From assembly GCF_963678635.1 (NCBI RefSeq), contig NC_087071.1:26089378-26153377 (forward strand): DNA of 64,000 bases, written 5' to 3'. This document shows positions 52,376 to 63,300 of the stretch, piece after piece. Every line of letters begins with the position of its first letter. Within the stretch, counting starts at the first letter, position 1. Under the pieces are notes generated by a model, which searched no databases, had not been told where the DNA came from, and saw nothing but the letters and a program-made list of their open reading frames with translations. Source of the stretch: Symsagittifera roscoffensis (taxonomy: Eukaryota; Xenacoelomorpha; Acoela; Convolutidae). Position numbers and translations under genes: made by a program.

Positions 52376-53645
52376 GGCAACTTTTTTGAGGACCATATAA
52401 AACCTTGTAAAACCACACAATACTGATGCTATTGTGAAGCTTCTGTTTCTGAAATTTCCACTAAAAAACTGTCACTAACGATTCCAATAATTTTGCAGCA
52501 ATTCAGTCTTGTAACCCCGTGAACTAAATTTATCACAATCTTTTAACAAGATGGGTTGACAGGCTTCCATTTTTCAGTTTTTGGATAAAAAATTAGTCGG
52601 AAAAGATATAGGTTTTACTGATCTTATTTCAAGGATTCCAAAAAAAACTATTACCGCTAACAAAATTCACTCACGAGTTCGTAGTAGCCACAATTTCTAA
52701 AAACACTTCAATCACTAACCTATCGGATATTTCGTTGAAACAGTAGTTGAACAATGTCTCGAATCTGATAGGTCAAGTTTCGGAAAACTCCAATGACGCA
52801 AAACTACGCAATAAGAGTTTCGCTTCTATTCTAAACTCAGTTATTTTCAGATAGAAGGTTTGCAGTTTCGGCCACTACCGCTCATATTTTTGCTTCCTTA
52901 GATCGCTGGCTTTTTCTAAAATTAACTCATCAATTATCTCATACTAGGTTTTACCTTTCCCCACTGTTTTTATTCTGTACATTTACAAATAAAAAGATTT
53001 CCTATGGAATCTAATATTGTAAAAAAATGTAAGAGTAAATAGTGGAATTGCAAAAACTTCTTCCTCGACCAGAAATAACGTAATTTTTGTTATCAAAGCA
53101 ATGTCTTGCGAACAACCCTCATTAGCAAAAAATTACCGCGAGTAACTGAAATTGCCCAAAAAATTGGTAGAACTGAACAGTTTCTTCAATAAGAAATTAA
53201 TCGTATACTATCCGAATAAAATAACATCTAAATTTTTGATGAAAAAAGAATTTTGTATCACTAAATGGGGTCGCTAAGTCCAACTATTTTACGACCTCCG
53301 TAAGACCTTCATACTTCAAACTGTTTCCTTTATATGGACAACAACTTATGTTTGCCTTACGTTCTAATTACAGCGGCCCTGAAAATATTGTATGAAACCA
53401 CCCTGATCAATATCGGATAAATTTTTGTCGTAAAACCGTGGTGGCGCCATTTAAACCGAATGATATACTTTCATGGGAGGAACTGCTCAGACTGTATCAA
53501 AACGAGTAAAAACCTTAAGCCACTAGTTTATGAAAAACATTCACACCATCTCTCTGAATTGAAATTCGTACACAAAGAAATCGATTTAGACTTTCGACTG
53601 CTTTGGGTTCAGTTTGGTTATTATATTCTTTTATGTGGAGATAGA

Positions 53646-53770
53646 GACTCATAGATAATTAATTTTGCGCAATTTTCCATTGCGCGAAATTAATTTCAAG
53701 TACTTCTGCTGAAACAAATATCGATTTTCTTACTGATTATGTTCATCTACGTGGATTTCTAAGTTTATTT
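53646..53770 (+). repeat. Dispersed repeat, copy 2 (pair with 52235-52375)
   Basis: Partner of the repeat above. Here the hairpin arms TTTTGCGCAA and TTGCGCGAAA are better preserved. Confidence 0.8.
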
Positions 53771-53906
53771 TGCCTCATGTTTTACGGAAAAAAATTTAAA
53801 TCATCCTGTTGTTCGAGAATATTAACATTTTTTTGTACAGTTACGATTTTTGTTCAAACGAATTGGTGCAAACATTTGAACATAAGATAAAAAGAAATTA
53901 CTTACG

Positions 53907-55500
53907 ATGTCATCAGAAACAACGAAAATTTCACAAACCGATTCGGTTCAAATTCCTAGGAGTATCATAAAGCCCAAAAATGATTTAAATACTGTCGAAA
54001 AGCACTTCATTAGAAAACCAAATACTCTCTGGAAAAACTTTGTCACCCAAAGTAAAAATGACTTTTTTGACAACGGGAAGTCGATTAGACAACAATTGGG
54101 CAGCAGATGACAGAGTGGAAGACGGTTATCTGAAAACTCCTTTGGAGAAAAAGAAAAGACAACCCCACAAAAAGGTTATCACTCCGAACCAAGGCCGTCA
54201 ACTCCTCAGAAGATGCAAATGACGAAAGACATTCCGAAGACAACCGAACAACCTCTTTCGAACCCAATCAAGAAAAGTGATATCTTTTGAAAGGTTTTAA
54301 GGAAATGAAAACCATGTTACCAACCATTGGGTGAGAAAGTTATTCAACCCCCAATTATTGCGGTAAAAATTGCGAGCGGGTAAATCCTCCGGAAATTCAG
54401 CATAGCGATACGTGACAACAATTTTAAACAACCCAAAGTTTTTAAAGGTAGCGTTACAATACCCAATTCTAACGATTGTTGTGAAAAAGTGTCAAAGAAG
54501 AGAAGAATGGGTCTGAGAACACAACAAAAGGTTGCAATCTCAACATCGGACAACTTGACGATAACTAAAACGGGCACTAAAAATTCGACGAAAACATCAA
54601 AACCAAAACCGAAGAATACGAAATAACTATCGGGAAGAGGGAAAAGGAAAAAATTTCTCACCAGATTAATTAGTTGAAGACGAAACGTTTTTCTTACGTT
54701 TTGAAACATCAGACCGTTGTGATTGTGAACAGACCGTAGGCGGTTTTCTTTGTAGGGATGTTCGCAGAGAAAGGCATATTAGTGATGAGTACAACTCGAA
54801 ATCATATCACTACTCAGAACCCTTTCCATCGGATAAACTTGTTAATATTGAATAAGTGTATTTAGATTGGAACTAACAGGGATCTTGTGAGTAAAACCAT
54901 ACACCCGTCTTAAACTCCAAATCATACTGGACTGGGATCTCCGGATGCAATTCAACCCCTTAAGGCAATTGATTTTATGACAATCTGCCGGATCAACAAC
55001 CACCGGGAGACAATGGTGCTTCACAACCCGTAGTCTACGAAAATTACGATGATTTTTTCGCCACAGGTATCCCTCTTAATAGAAGTGCCGACTCATCTGA
55101 ACAATTTAACCGTTTTTCTACAAGACATAGACGAATGTTGGGCCTCGGTAAATTCTACGGTAAAAGGTAATTTGTAGATATTGTAGGTGACCAAGGAATT
55201 GGGAGAGCTGACTTTCCAATTACGCTCAGTTAGGAGACCATAAAAGATGAAAGCGCAGAAAACGAAGACCTTTATAGAAGGGTACTTGTTTCTCAGTAAA
55301 TCAGCCGGACACTCCTCCTCATTTCAAACGCTTTAACGGAAGTGATACCGGAGTCAAGAAATTTCACTGAAAAAGAAGTAGAGGACCTACGTACTTTTTT
55401 GTCTACCTCAATTAAGGCAGACAATGAAGATTCTGACACCGTTTCGAACCTCATCAGACATGTTGACATTTACCTGAAAAACTTTCTCCCCGAAACTTGA
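53907..55500 (+). pseudogene. Decayed unidentified ORF
   Basis: It starts MSSETTKISQTDSVQIPRSI, KNDLNTVEKHFIRKPNTLWK (53907-54060), shifts frame to RLDNNWAADDRVEDGYLKTP with LEKKKRQPHKKVI (to 54222), then many stops. A last readable stretch (about 55040-55500) reads YDDFFATGIPLNRSADSSEQ, FNRFSTRHRRMLGLGKFYG, SNALTEVIPESRNFTEKEVE and a closing FLPET before TGA. Length and charge suggest a former protein of about 500 residues, possibly a retroelement or virus-like structural gene, but no family is recognised. Confidence 0.35.
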
Positions 55501-55504
55501 AACT

Positions 55505-55590
55505 AAAATTTTATCTACTATGTGTTTAGATTGAAAATTTGATAGTAAAATTTTATCTAGTATGTGTTTAGATTGAAAAATTGATAGTGT
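55505..55590 (+). repeat. Tandem repeat, about 43 bp x 2
   Basis: AAAATTTTATCTACTATGTG plus TTTAGATTGAAAATTTGATAGT occurs twice in a row (second copy CTAGTATGTG). Confidence 0.85.
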
Positions 55591-56258
55591 TCTTTTTTTC
55601 AGTCCTTAATTGATTTCCGCACTGTTTTAATAAAACCAGATTAGGTGCAAAGTTTGGCATCGCGCAAAGTTTTCAGAAGCTAACTTTGTCAAATGTAAAC
55701 TCGTCGGATTTATAGTCAACACAGTTGAAAGAAAGTTATTCTTGTATATCAAACAAATCGGCGTTTTTTAAACTTTAACCTCTTTTTCCCTATCATTCAG
55801 TTGATGCAATTCACTCCTATAATTTTATCGACCATAACTTTGAAAATTTTGTTTTTACCGAGTTTATTTGCAAATTTCCTTGGATAAAGTTGCAAAAATT
55901 CTAGTTATTATTTTAGCAACAACAACTTCACTCTCGTACGTTTTCCATTCGAACTGTTGTCCTTAAACTTTTCATGTAGTTAGATGTGATTTATTGTCTT
56001 AAATCGGTAACTCTCGCTCTCGCCCAGAGGGAGGAAAGGATCATCTGCATTTATATCTTGTAGTATTATAATTTTTCCCATTTAAGGGAAGTTTTGTGAT
56101 TGTCTTCTAATTTAATCTAAACTACTCTTTTTAGCAGGTCGCCGTGACCTTCACTAATGCTAGCATTTTTCATTGGCATAATTTCACTCATTTTACTCAT
56201 TTTTACAGGTCGTCATCGCATTCACTTAGGGTAGCAATCTTCATTTTAAATGATAATG

Positions 56259-56522
56259 CGTGATAGTTAGAAAAAAAACACATTTTAAATGAACTCTTAT
56301 CTTTAGTTTCTTTTTTACTTTAAGCTTAGTTTAGTTTGAACATTAGTGCATTTTATTAGGTGTAGCAGAGGAGAACAACAAACTGAAGTTGACGTGATAG
56401 TTAAAAATTATACATTTTAAATGAGCTCTAATCTTTACTTTTTTATTTTAAGCTTAGTTTAGTTTCAATATTGGTGCATTTTATTAGGTGTACCAGAGGA
56501 GAACAACAAACTGAAGTTGATG
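56259..56522 (+). repeat. Tandem repeat, about 130 bp x 2
   Basis: GTGATAGTTA, an ACATTTTAAATGA block, TTAAGCTTAGTTTAGTTT, GTGCATTTTATTAGGTGTA and GAGGAGAACAACAAACTGAA occur in order in each copy (56259-56392 and 56393-56522). The phrase ATTAGGTGTA echoes the motif array at 42300-50040. Confidence 0.85.
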
Positions 56523-56620
56523 TACAAACAAATTAATAATAGATTTAAAATTTAAAAAACTAGCAAGCTACAAGAATATAATCAACAAAAGTCTTTGGCA
56601 AAATAGAGAGTTGGTGTAAG

Positions 56621-58654
56621 TTAGTTTGACTCAATCTTTGGTAGTTTTCTCAACACTTTTTCGAAGTTTAGTGAAGCAAAATCGGGTGTCAAATGGCTTG
56701 AATCTAGGAAAACCTGGACTCCATTCACAAATACAGGTTTCAGCTTATGTGTACAATTGTATCCGAACAAAATTGGTCCCATATCGATATAGTGAAACTT
56801 GTGGAACTTTTGTTTGAATTCGCTGAACATTTCTCGAAGATAGGCCACGCCTCTGTCATAGAATAGATACATTGTGCATTCATTTGTATGGCTCAACCAG
56901 TTTTCTCCAAATGTGTTTCTGATTCGCTTAATGCACGGCTCTGGATTATATACTGTACTTGGATGTTCAATTACAAACACTGGCGTTGTGTAGTTTGAAA
57001 CGTAGGGAATGAAGTCCAAAAACATTTTCCGAATCACTGTTTTCCAAAGTTCAAAGTCAATTGGTGCACCTATTGTATAATTTTTATACCACATTTTGGC
57101 TCCGTGGATTGACTTTGAGAAAAACAAGGTGAGCTTTGGCCGTTTCGATTCCAAATAAGTGTAGGTAACATTATTCAGTGCTTTTGCATCTATCATTCTA
57201 TTATTCAATAAATTTTGACTTTTGTAATGTCGCAAATATACTGTGGCGGAATTGGATACCATTTTAATCTCAACGGAAGAGTTGCATTGATTTCCAAAGG
57301 CAGAAAATGGTTGAAGCCACGCACGTGCAAACGAATCGCCGGCTATTAAAATGCTGTCATACCTACTAAAAAGCTGGCAGTTTGAAAGTTTCGCTGACTC
57401 ATTGGCCGTTATCATAATTTTTGACGTCTTGTCTTGGTTAATATGATGATAGGCATTAGTTTTAGTTTGCAAAATAAGCGCTAGGATACAAGGTAGTAAA
57501 GCTGTAAGCATAAGGAAAAATAGGATAACACGGAGTGCGGATTTTTTTTCAATTTTGACTTTTTTGGTCAAAGGGCTCTCAATCACGTGCCACAAAAAGG
57601 TTGCGGTTGAAAAAGTGGATATCGAAATAACAAGAGCTCGTAATTGTAAATTTGCTGGCAAGAAGCCGCCTATTTCGCCAAATTTAGTCATTGGAACATG
57701 CACTAGATAACTCCCGTATGATATTTTTCCGATGTAACACAAAACTCGGTTGTGAAATAATACTTTTTTAATGACTCCATTTTTTTCAGAAACTTCTAGA
57801 ATAATTATTAAAAGGAATGAAAACATTGTTGTCAACATTCCCAGATAAAAGGCGTCTAAATTAAAATCTAAAATAACGAAAAGAAGTAGCAGAAAAATTC
57901 CTCCAGACAGAAAATCTGCAAAATTTTTTAATTTTTGATTCGGAAAAAATGAACTTCTCATTAGATAATTTTTGTTCTCTTCATAAAACAATACTATAAG
58001 TGAAATTATTGTACCCGTAAACAATTGGTACAGTCGACCGAAGGTTGAAAAATAAGAATTCATTGGATTATCCACAGCTATGCTCCAATTTAACCCGGTA
58101 GTAATCGATAAAACCAGCATAAAGAACGTGAATATGAACTTCAGATTTTTCTGGAATAATTGAAAAACCAGGAACAGGAAAATAGGGAAGAAAGCGTAGA
58201 ATTGTTCTTCGACTGAAAGCGACCAAAAATGGATGACGGGACTATGGTCTGAACCTTTGTCGGTGAAATAATCCAGTGCCATTTTCAATCCATACCAATT
58301 TTGTGAGTAGAGCGAAGATGCTATAAAAGATCCTTTATGTTTGTCAACATAGTCTGGAAGTTCCAAAATGCGGTATAAAATTGCAGTGAAAATCAGAACG
58401 ATGGCGGATGCTGGAAATAGTCGTCGGAACCTCCGCGCGTAGAAAACTTTGAAATCAAGAGTTTCAGTATCTTTTATCTCTCTCAATAATATAGATGAAA
58501 TCAGAAAACCGGAAAGGACGAAAAATATGTCGACGCCCACGAAACCGTTGGAAAATAATGGCAAGTCGCAATGGAAAAGAATAACAATTAGACACGCCAA
58601 TCCACGAATGCCATCTAAGTGTTTTCGGTGGGAAAATTTAGAATGGTTAACCAT
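56621..58654 (-). CDS. Acyltransferase-3 / SGNH membrane protein (OafA/OAC-like), intronless
   Basis: One unbroken frame of 677 residues from ATG 58654; the frame extends upstream but only through a TTG. The N-terminal half is an acyltransferase-3 domain: HLDGIRGLACLIVILFHCDL, NGFVGVDIFFVLSGFLISSI, FYARRFRRLFPASA, and HFWSLSVEEQFYAFFPIFLF, with about ten hydrophobic spans and a final YGSYLVHVP block. The C-terminal third is an SGNH-hydrolase-like lumenal domain with ILIAGDSFARAW (block I Ser) and VFLDSSHLTPDFASLNF (Asp-x-x-His pair). Such proteins move acyl groups onto sugars or lipids across a membrane; they are common in bacteria (OafA) and expanded in nematodes (oac genes) and some other invertebrates. 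Substrate unknown. A 2-kb intronless gene among split genes suggests retrocopy or transfer. Confidence 0.85.
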   Translation of the reverse strand: MVNHSKFSHRKHLDGIRGLACLIVILFHCDLPLFSNGFVGVDIFFVLSGFLISSILLREIKDTETLDFKVFYARRFRRLFPASAIVLIFTAILYRILELPDYVDKHKGSFIASSLYSQNWYGLKMALDYFTDKGSDHSPVIHFWSLSVEEQFYAFFPIFLFLVFQLFQKNLKFIFTFFMLVLSITTGLNWSIAVDNPMNSYFSTFGRLYQLFTGTIISLIVLFYEENKNYLMRSSFFPNQKLKNFADFLSGGIFLLLLFVILDFNLDAFYLGMLTTMFSFLLIIILEVSEKNGVIKKVLFHNRVLCYIGKISYGSYLVHVPMTKFGEIGGFLPANLQLRALVISISTFSTATFLWHVIESPLTKKVKIEKKSALRVILFFLMLTALLPCILALILQTKTNAYHHINQDKTSKIMITANESAKLSNCQLFSRYDSILIAGDSFARAWLQPFSAFGNQCNSSVEIKMVSNSATVYLRHYKSQNLLNNRMIDAKALNNVTYTYLESKRPKLTLFFSKSIHGAKMWYKNYTIGAPIDFELWKTVIRKMFLDFIPYVSNYTTPVFVIEHPSTVYNPEPCIKRIRNTFGENWLSHTNECTMYLFYDRGVAYLREMFSEFKQKFHKFHYIDMGPILFGYNCTHKLKPVFVNGVQVFLDSSHLTPDFASLNFEKVLRKLPKIESN

Positions 58655-58739
58655 ATTTTTTATATTCGAAGGTTTTGCCAAAAACCAACAAGTCAAGCAA
58701 AGTTCTGCTGATGAATATTGAAAAATAATACTATAAAGA

Positions 58740-60055
58740 ATATTTGCTAATTCTTGTTTTGGCTATTTATTAGTAGCGACCATATAGTTTCATGTGTAAA
58801 GTCTTATGTTGTTTCAACAGGTATGTTCATGTTCGCGTTTTGTCGAATCACTTAAGCCTTATTACCTTGATTTACATAAAACAAGCTCAAACTTCGCGAA
58901 TTTTACCTAGAATAAGAAAATATTAGCAAATACTCCGAAGATTTTTGTTAAATGATCAGAACAAAAATACAACATCACAATTTGTCAATTCGTGCTTGCA
59001 AAAAAAACATTAAAAAGAGATGAAACATATGACAAATTTGTAACATGATTCAAAATAATCATCAATAGGTTAACATCATTTATCAATTCAATTCTGTTTT
59101 TTCCTATCTTAAGTTTATTTCATTCTAGTTTTTCTCACTTAGCTGATATATAAAACACAGCATCATCTAGGAGGAACTTTATAATTGACAATACTATGTT
59201 TGGGGAGGTGGCTAAGGTTTCCATCTCAGACGAAAAATTGATCGTCCGATACCCACCATTGGCCAGGCTCTTTGGCCAGGAAACAATATTTTAGCCCAAA
59301 AAAGTGAAGAAAAACTTGTATGCTGTTCTTAGCGGATTCTCCATAAATAGCTGAACACAGGGGAATATTTCGGGGGAGGGGCATAGACGGACGCCATTTC
59401 CCTTCTCAGTGATTCGACCCCTTCGCGAACCAAGGATCCCCTCTAGGACTACTTTACGACATCCGCCTTCGGCCGACTGACCCTAACACCAAAGTTTTTC
59501 TGAAGGACCTTCCCCTCGTAGATAAACTGTCTTCTCAATGACTACTCTTCGATCAGTACCATACTTTAAAACAAAGATTGCTACAATGTTACAGAGAACC
59601 ACTATCTGAATTTGATTTGTCAATACAAAAATAAAAACTAAATATTTTTTTTGGGTTAGTTTTACCGACCCTCAAACTACGTAGTCGTAAGCTACGTTAT
59701 TTGAACATTTTTACAATTTAGTCTCTTCATTTTGAGTGAGTTATCCGGTCACGTGACATCATCAACGTCTTCCCGTATGTTTGAAGTATGTGACCAGTAG
59801 CAATATGATTTGGACCACAGCTATGTACATCAGAAGCCACAGACAGTCAAATCCAGGGTTTTCATGTTCCATCCCGTATTGTCGCAAGATGGGCGAACAG
59901 TACGAAGAAGGAATGTTCCCCAGATGTGCTGGAACAAAACATTGCGATCATCATAATTTTCAAAAACACTAGGGTACATTTTGATGGGCTTTAATGTTTT
60001 TTCAGTATGTAAGTATGAGTTGTGTGTATAAGTTTCAGAATGTATGAATAAGTTT
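58740..60055. other. Intergenic, no gene supported
   Basis: A 63-codon plus-strand frame at 59781-59972 has a cysteine-rich end (SCSIPYCRKMGEQYEEGMFP, CAGTKHCDHHNF) and could be an exon, but no splice partner or family is visible. A GTGGCTAAGG box-A-like phrase at 59209 is not followed by a box B. Confidence 0.35.
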
Positions 60056-60060
60056 GACTT

Positions 60061-61407
60061 TCAACCTCTTGTTGGAATGTTTGCATTCCAGAATGACGGA
60101 TTTCCAGAACCGAATGGGATCTGGCATACTGTTGCGTTGACAAAGTACTTCGGGTGACTGAACTCGTTATAAATTAGTGATCGTAGCGAGTACTTATGAA
60201 ACGCCATGTGATACAAAAGTCTCCATCCCGTGAACCATTTGTTAGCTATCTCCTCTTTCGGTAACAGAAATCCAGAGTTAATCATGAAAATGCCAATAAT
60301 GCCAGCACCGATAGCCAAACCAACTATGAACTGGTCAGTCAAAGAGGCAACTAAATTCATGATTGATTCTGCACAAAGTAGCGTGCAGAAAAGGATGCAG
60401 AAGAACCACCCAAAGTTCTCCAGTCCCGTGATGTAAAATATTAGAATTGATGACAACAGAGCTGCAAGTAGAACTCCTACAGTAGTCTCATTTCCAGTTT
60501 CTCATCCCATTTTTGAAGACAATTAATATCATGAGGGAAAAATGTGAGCCGAAAAACGAAATTTTTTGTCAGATTTCCCAAAAAAGTGCCTTAAAACGCG
60601 GGGTAGAAATTTTTTTCGAAATATGGCCTTTCCGCTCTTGATCAACACCAGATACAATAAATGTTGAAAAATGAAAAGTGGGGGAAAACATTTTTCTCTG
60701 AATTGATCAAAATTTTTGCATTAAATACTTTGATTGCAAACTATATTATGCTTGTTTGAAAAGAAAACATTTTAAAAACTATTTTAAAATCATAAAGCTT
60801 CATAGAATACTATTATAGTTTAATTTTACTGTGTGAACGCCTGCAAACTATTTTATTAATTTCTTTCCTTTCGTGTTAAAAACATTTTGCTTTAACAGCG
60901 TTAAATGAGGATGAAAAAGTGGAAATATCCCTGGAATCATTGCAATGAATGTTGACAGAATGTAGGGTAGAACGGATACCAGTCCATTCGCTCGTTCCCT
61001 GCAGAACACTGGCCGAGCTAGGATAAGGTACGGCAGGGCTGCTACAGTCAAAATTACGAGATATGATTGGACGAAAAATATCATGGCTGCTTTGTGCTCG
61101 TCATGGATGTCATTCGACCGAGTGAACATAGCTGCAATTATCAAGTCAAGAAGCAAGTAAATCACAATTCGAGACCAGTAGAGTCCAGGGTGAAGTAAAT
61201 TGTTCCACAGAGCACGAGCAGTCAAATAGCGAAGCTGTGAAAAGATTCCAGCCGTGAATCTGGTTTTATGACTATCTTGCAGATATCGAGGGTTGTCCAG
61301 TATCAGCTGTGAAGACCGTTCTTTTTCAGATTCCACTATTTTCAAAATTTCCTGATGTATGTGAGAACCCGTGTAAACTTCATTCAGCTTTTCAATCTTC
61401 ACTTGGC
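60061..61407 (-). pseudogene. ABCG-type ABC transporter, membrane-domain part only
   Basis: Exon-like block 1 (61407-60931, after acceptor CTGTTTTCAG) reads FSQLRYLTARALWNNLLHPG, LYWSRIVIYLLLDLIIAAMF, then LPYLILARPVFCRERANGLV and LPYILSTFIAMIP. Block 2 (60476-60061, after CTACTGTAG) reads GVLLAALLSSILIFYITGLE, NFGWFFCILFCTLLCAESIM, GIIGIFMINSGFLLPKEEIA and WRLLYHMAFHKYSLRSLIYN. Order and motifs (F.RER.NG, E.imn.vas, sGf..p...i...w.....yhKYal..l..NEF) fit the ABC2 membrane half of ABCG transporters, which export lipids or small molecules. The ATP-binding half (Walker A, signature, Walker B) is not found up to 64,000. Protein text joins perfectly at 60931/60476, but the intron would start with GG, not GT. 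Confidence 0.7.
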
Positions 61408-61499
61408 CTGAAAAACAGCCTTTGGAGTTTGAAAGTCTTAAAAAGAAAAAAACTAGAAGGAAAATCCCCAAAAAAGCTGACAAAGTGAGTTCAATTCAC

Positions 61500-62320
61500 C
61501 AAAGTTAAAAACTACAAACGTCTTAATAAATTATATTTGGTAACCAGTTTTGGGTGCGGCGATGAATATATGTAAGCCAACTGAGAACAACACCTCAATC
61601 AAAAGTTATCAGTCTTGTCTCTATAAAAGCAAAATAGTTCAATGATCTATCGATCGGCCGAACTTGTCGGGCACCTGACTTTAACTCCATAGACCAAAAT
61701 GTTGGTCATACAATACCATACAAACACACTATAAGAAAACGCAAATTATAAAAAGCTTTCTATTTTTGTAAAGTTTATATAAGTGGTTTTAATTGCATTT
61801 TTGATTGTTGTGGCATATATTGGTAAAAATTATAAAAATCATAATAATAATAAAAATGTTGAATTAAGCCCGCAAGGCGGGGATTAGTTGCTCTTAGTCA
61901 TTGATAACAAAGTTAGTAAAATAAAATTAAAAACTGTGACTGTGGATAAATTTAGTATTTAAATATTTGTAGTTTGTCAACCAATAACAGATTCAAGTTC
62001 TTTCTAAAGATTACAGGTTCTTAAAAAAGATCATAGCCAGACAAATTGTTCGAACTCGCGAGTGTGTTTTAAATTTAAAAAAAAATTTCACAAAGTTTGC
62101 TCCGTGTTATCATTGGCATTCTCAAAAACGTCTTGTTTCCCGTTCGATTTGAATCAGGGCTATTGTCGATTGTCCAAAAATCAAGAAAATTTATCGACAA
62201 CTCGTTAATAAGAAAGTTGTTCAGCAAAATTGAATCGTTCTATATAACGTCAGTGAAATTGGCAACAGTTTGCTTTTGTTCAAGTATAAAATCCTCGTCA
62301 TACAATTCACAATTTTGTAA
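61500..62320. other. Spacer, no gene supported
   Basis: No ABC-transporter NBD exon (GxxGxGK or LSGG) is readable on minus here. An AT-rich ATAATAATAATAAAAATG run lies at 61842-61859. Confidence 0.4.
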
Positions 62321-62327
62321 CAACATT

Positions 62328-63300
62328 TTATGCATCGAATCGTCGTTGAAATTTTTCTATTCGCCTAAATCGGTTTTTAGTCGCAAACCAAACTGGAGAT
62401 GCATAAGAAATAATGGATAGTTTGCAATTTTTAAAGAGCGGAACCCGAACAAAGCTACTCAGTGAGTTTGGCGAAGATCTCTTGCTGTATTTAAAATGCA
62501 TGTTTGCTTGTTTAAGCCTTTCGGCTATGTGGTATATCCATGACATTTTGAAATTGCATCAAACACCAAGGACTTTCACCGTGTCTTTTAAAACTATTTG
62601 TTCTCTATCAAAAGATAAAAGATGTTTTGATTGATTTTTTAAAATTACTTAATTCAATTCAAAATTGAAGACAGTTTTGTTTTCTGCTGCTCAGGTTTTT
62701 ACATTGCTTAAATCTGGTTAAATCGAAGAAAATTCAAACCAAATTCCAATAATTTTTGTATCGTCAGCGTAAAAAAGGACGGATTTTCTAGCGAACCTTA
62801 TATATAAAGAAACCAAGATCACTGCAAAACTGATCCCTCTGGACCACCACTCGTTATATCGCGCGAATGAGACAATGTAATACGAAGAAAAACTATTTGT
62901 TGTCTGTTTGTGAGATAATACGCAAAAGAAATGAAGAAACTCATGGTCGAAGCTTATTTTGGCAAACTTGTATAAATTGATGGTATGGCTAATAGAGTCG
63001 AAAGTTTTTGCAATATCTGAAAATAACCTGAGTGGTAATTCTCCTTGTTCTAATTCTTGTATAGAACATCACAGAACAATATAAGTTTTTTCACAGTTGA
63101 ATGTTGTTTTTCTAAATCCATGTTGTTTTTTACACATCTTTCTTTGAATGAACCCTTTTATCTTGTTATGTAAAACTCGTTCAAATTTTAGGACGAGTGC
63201 AGGAAGTATTGAAGTGGTCCTGTAATTTTCGTGTTTGCAATTTTTTACTGTTTTATGAGTATGAACCGCTTGCGCATCATTGCGTATACCTGTCATTGCC
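62328..63300 (-). pseudogene. LINE reverse transcriptase remnant
   Basis: On minus, blocks run in RT order: NYRTTSILPALVLKFERVLH, CKKQHGFRKTTFNCEK (63069-63296), then about 63020-62760 FSDIAKTFDSISHTINLYK (motif A region), EWWSRGISFAVILVSLYI (motif B region, degenerate) and VLFYADDTKII (YADD, motif C), then LFKNCKLSIISYASPVWFAT with FRRIEKFQRRF (62328-62546). This is a non-LTR (Jockey/CR1-like) ORF2 with many stops. The 5' endonuclease part is not visible. Confidence 0.75.

Larger units (their letters stand above)
50050..53900. other. AT-rich intergenic region, no gene supported
   Basis: T-rich tracts dominate 50,160-51,240. Open frames up to 95 codons exist on both strands (for example 51413-51700 minus, 51789-52019 plus), but none shows a motif, splice signal or conserved look. 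Confidence 0.45.

Noticed and set aside
56621-58654. Bacterial contamination or a bacterial contig join
   Set aside because: Flanks on both sides are AT-rich eukaryotic spacer and tandem repeats, with no bacterial neighbour genes; base use matches the surroundings.
59205-59280. tRNA or SINE head near GTGGCTAAGG
   Set aside because: A box-A-like phrase only; no box B within 80 bases and no cloverleaf.
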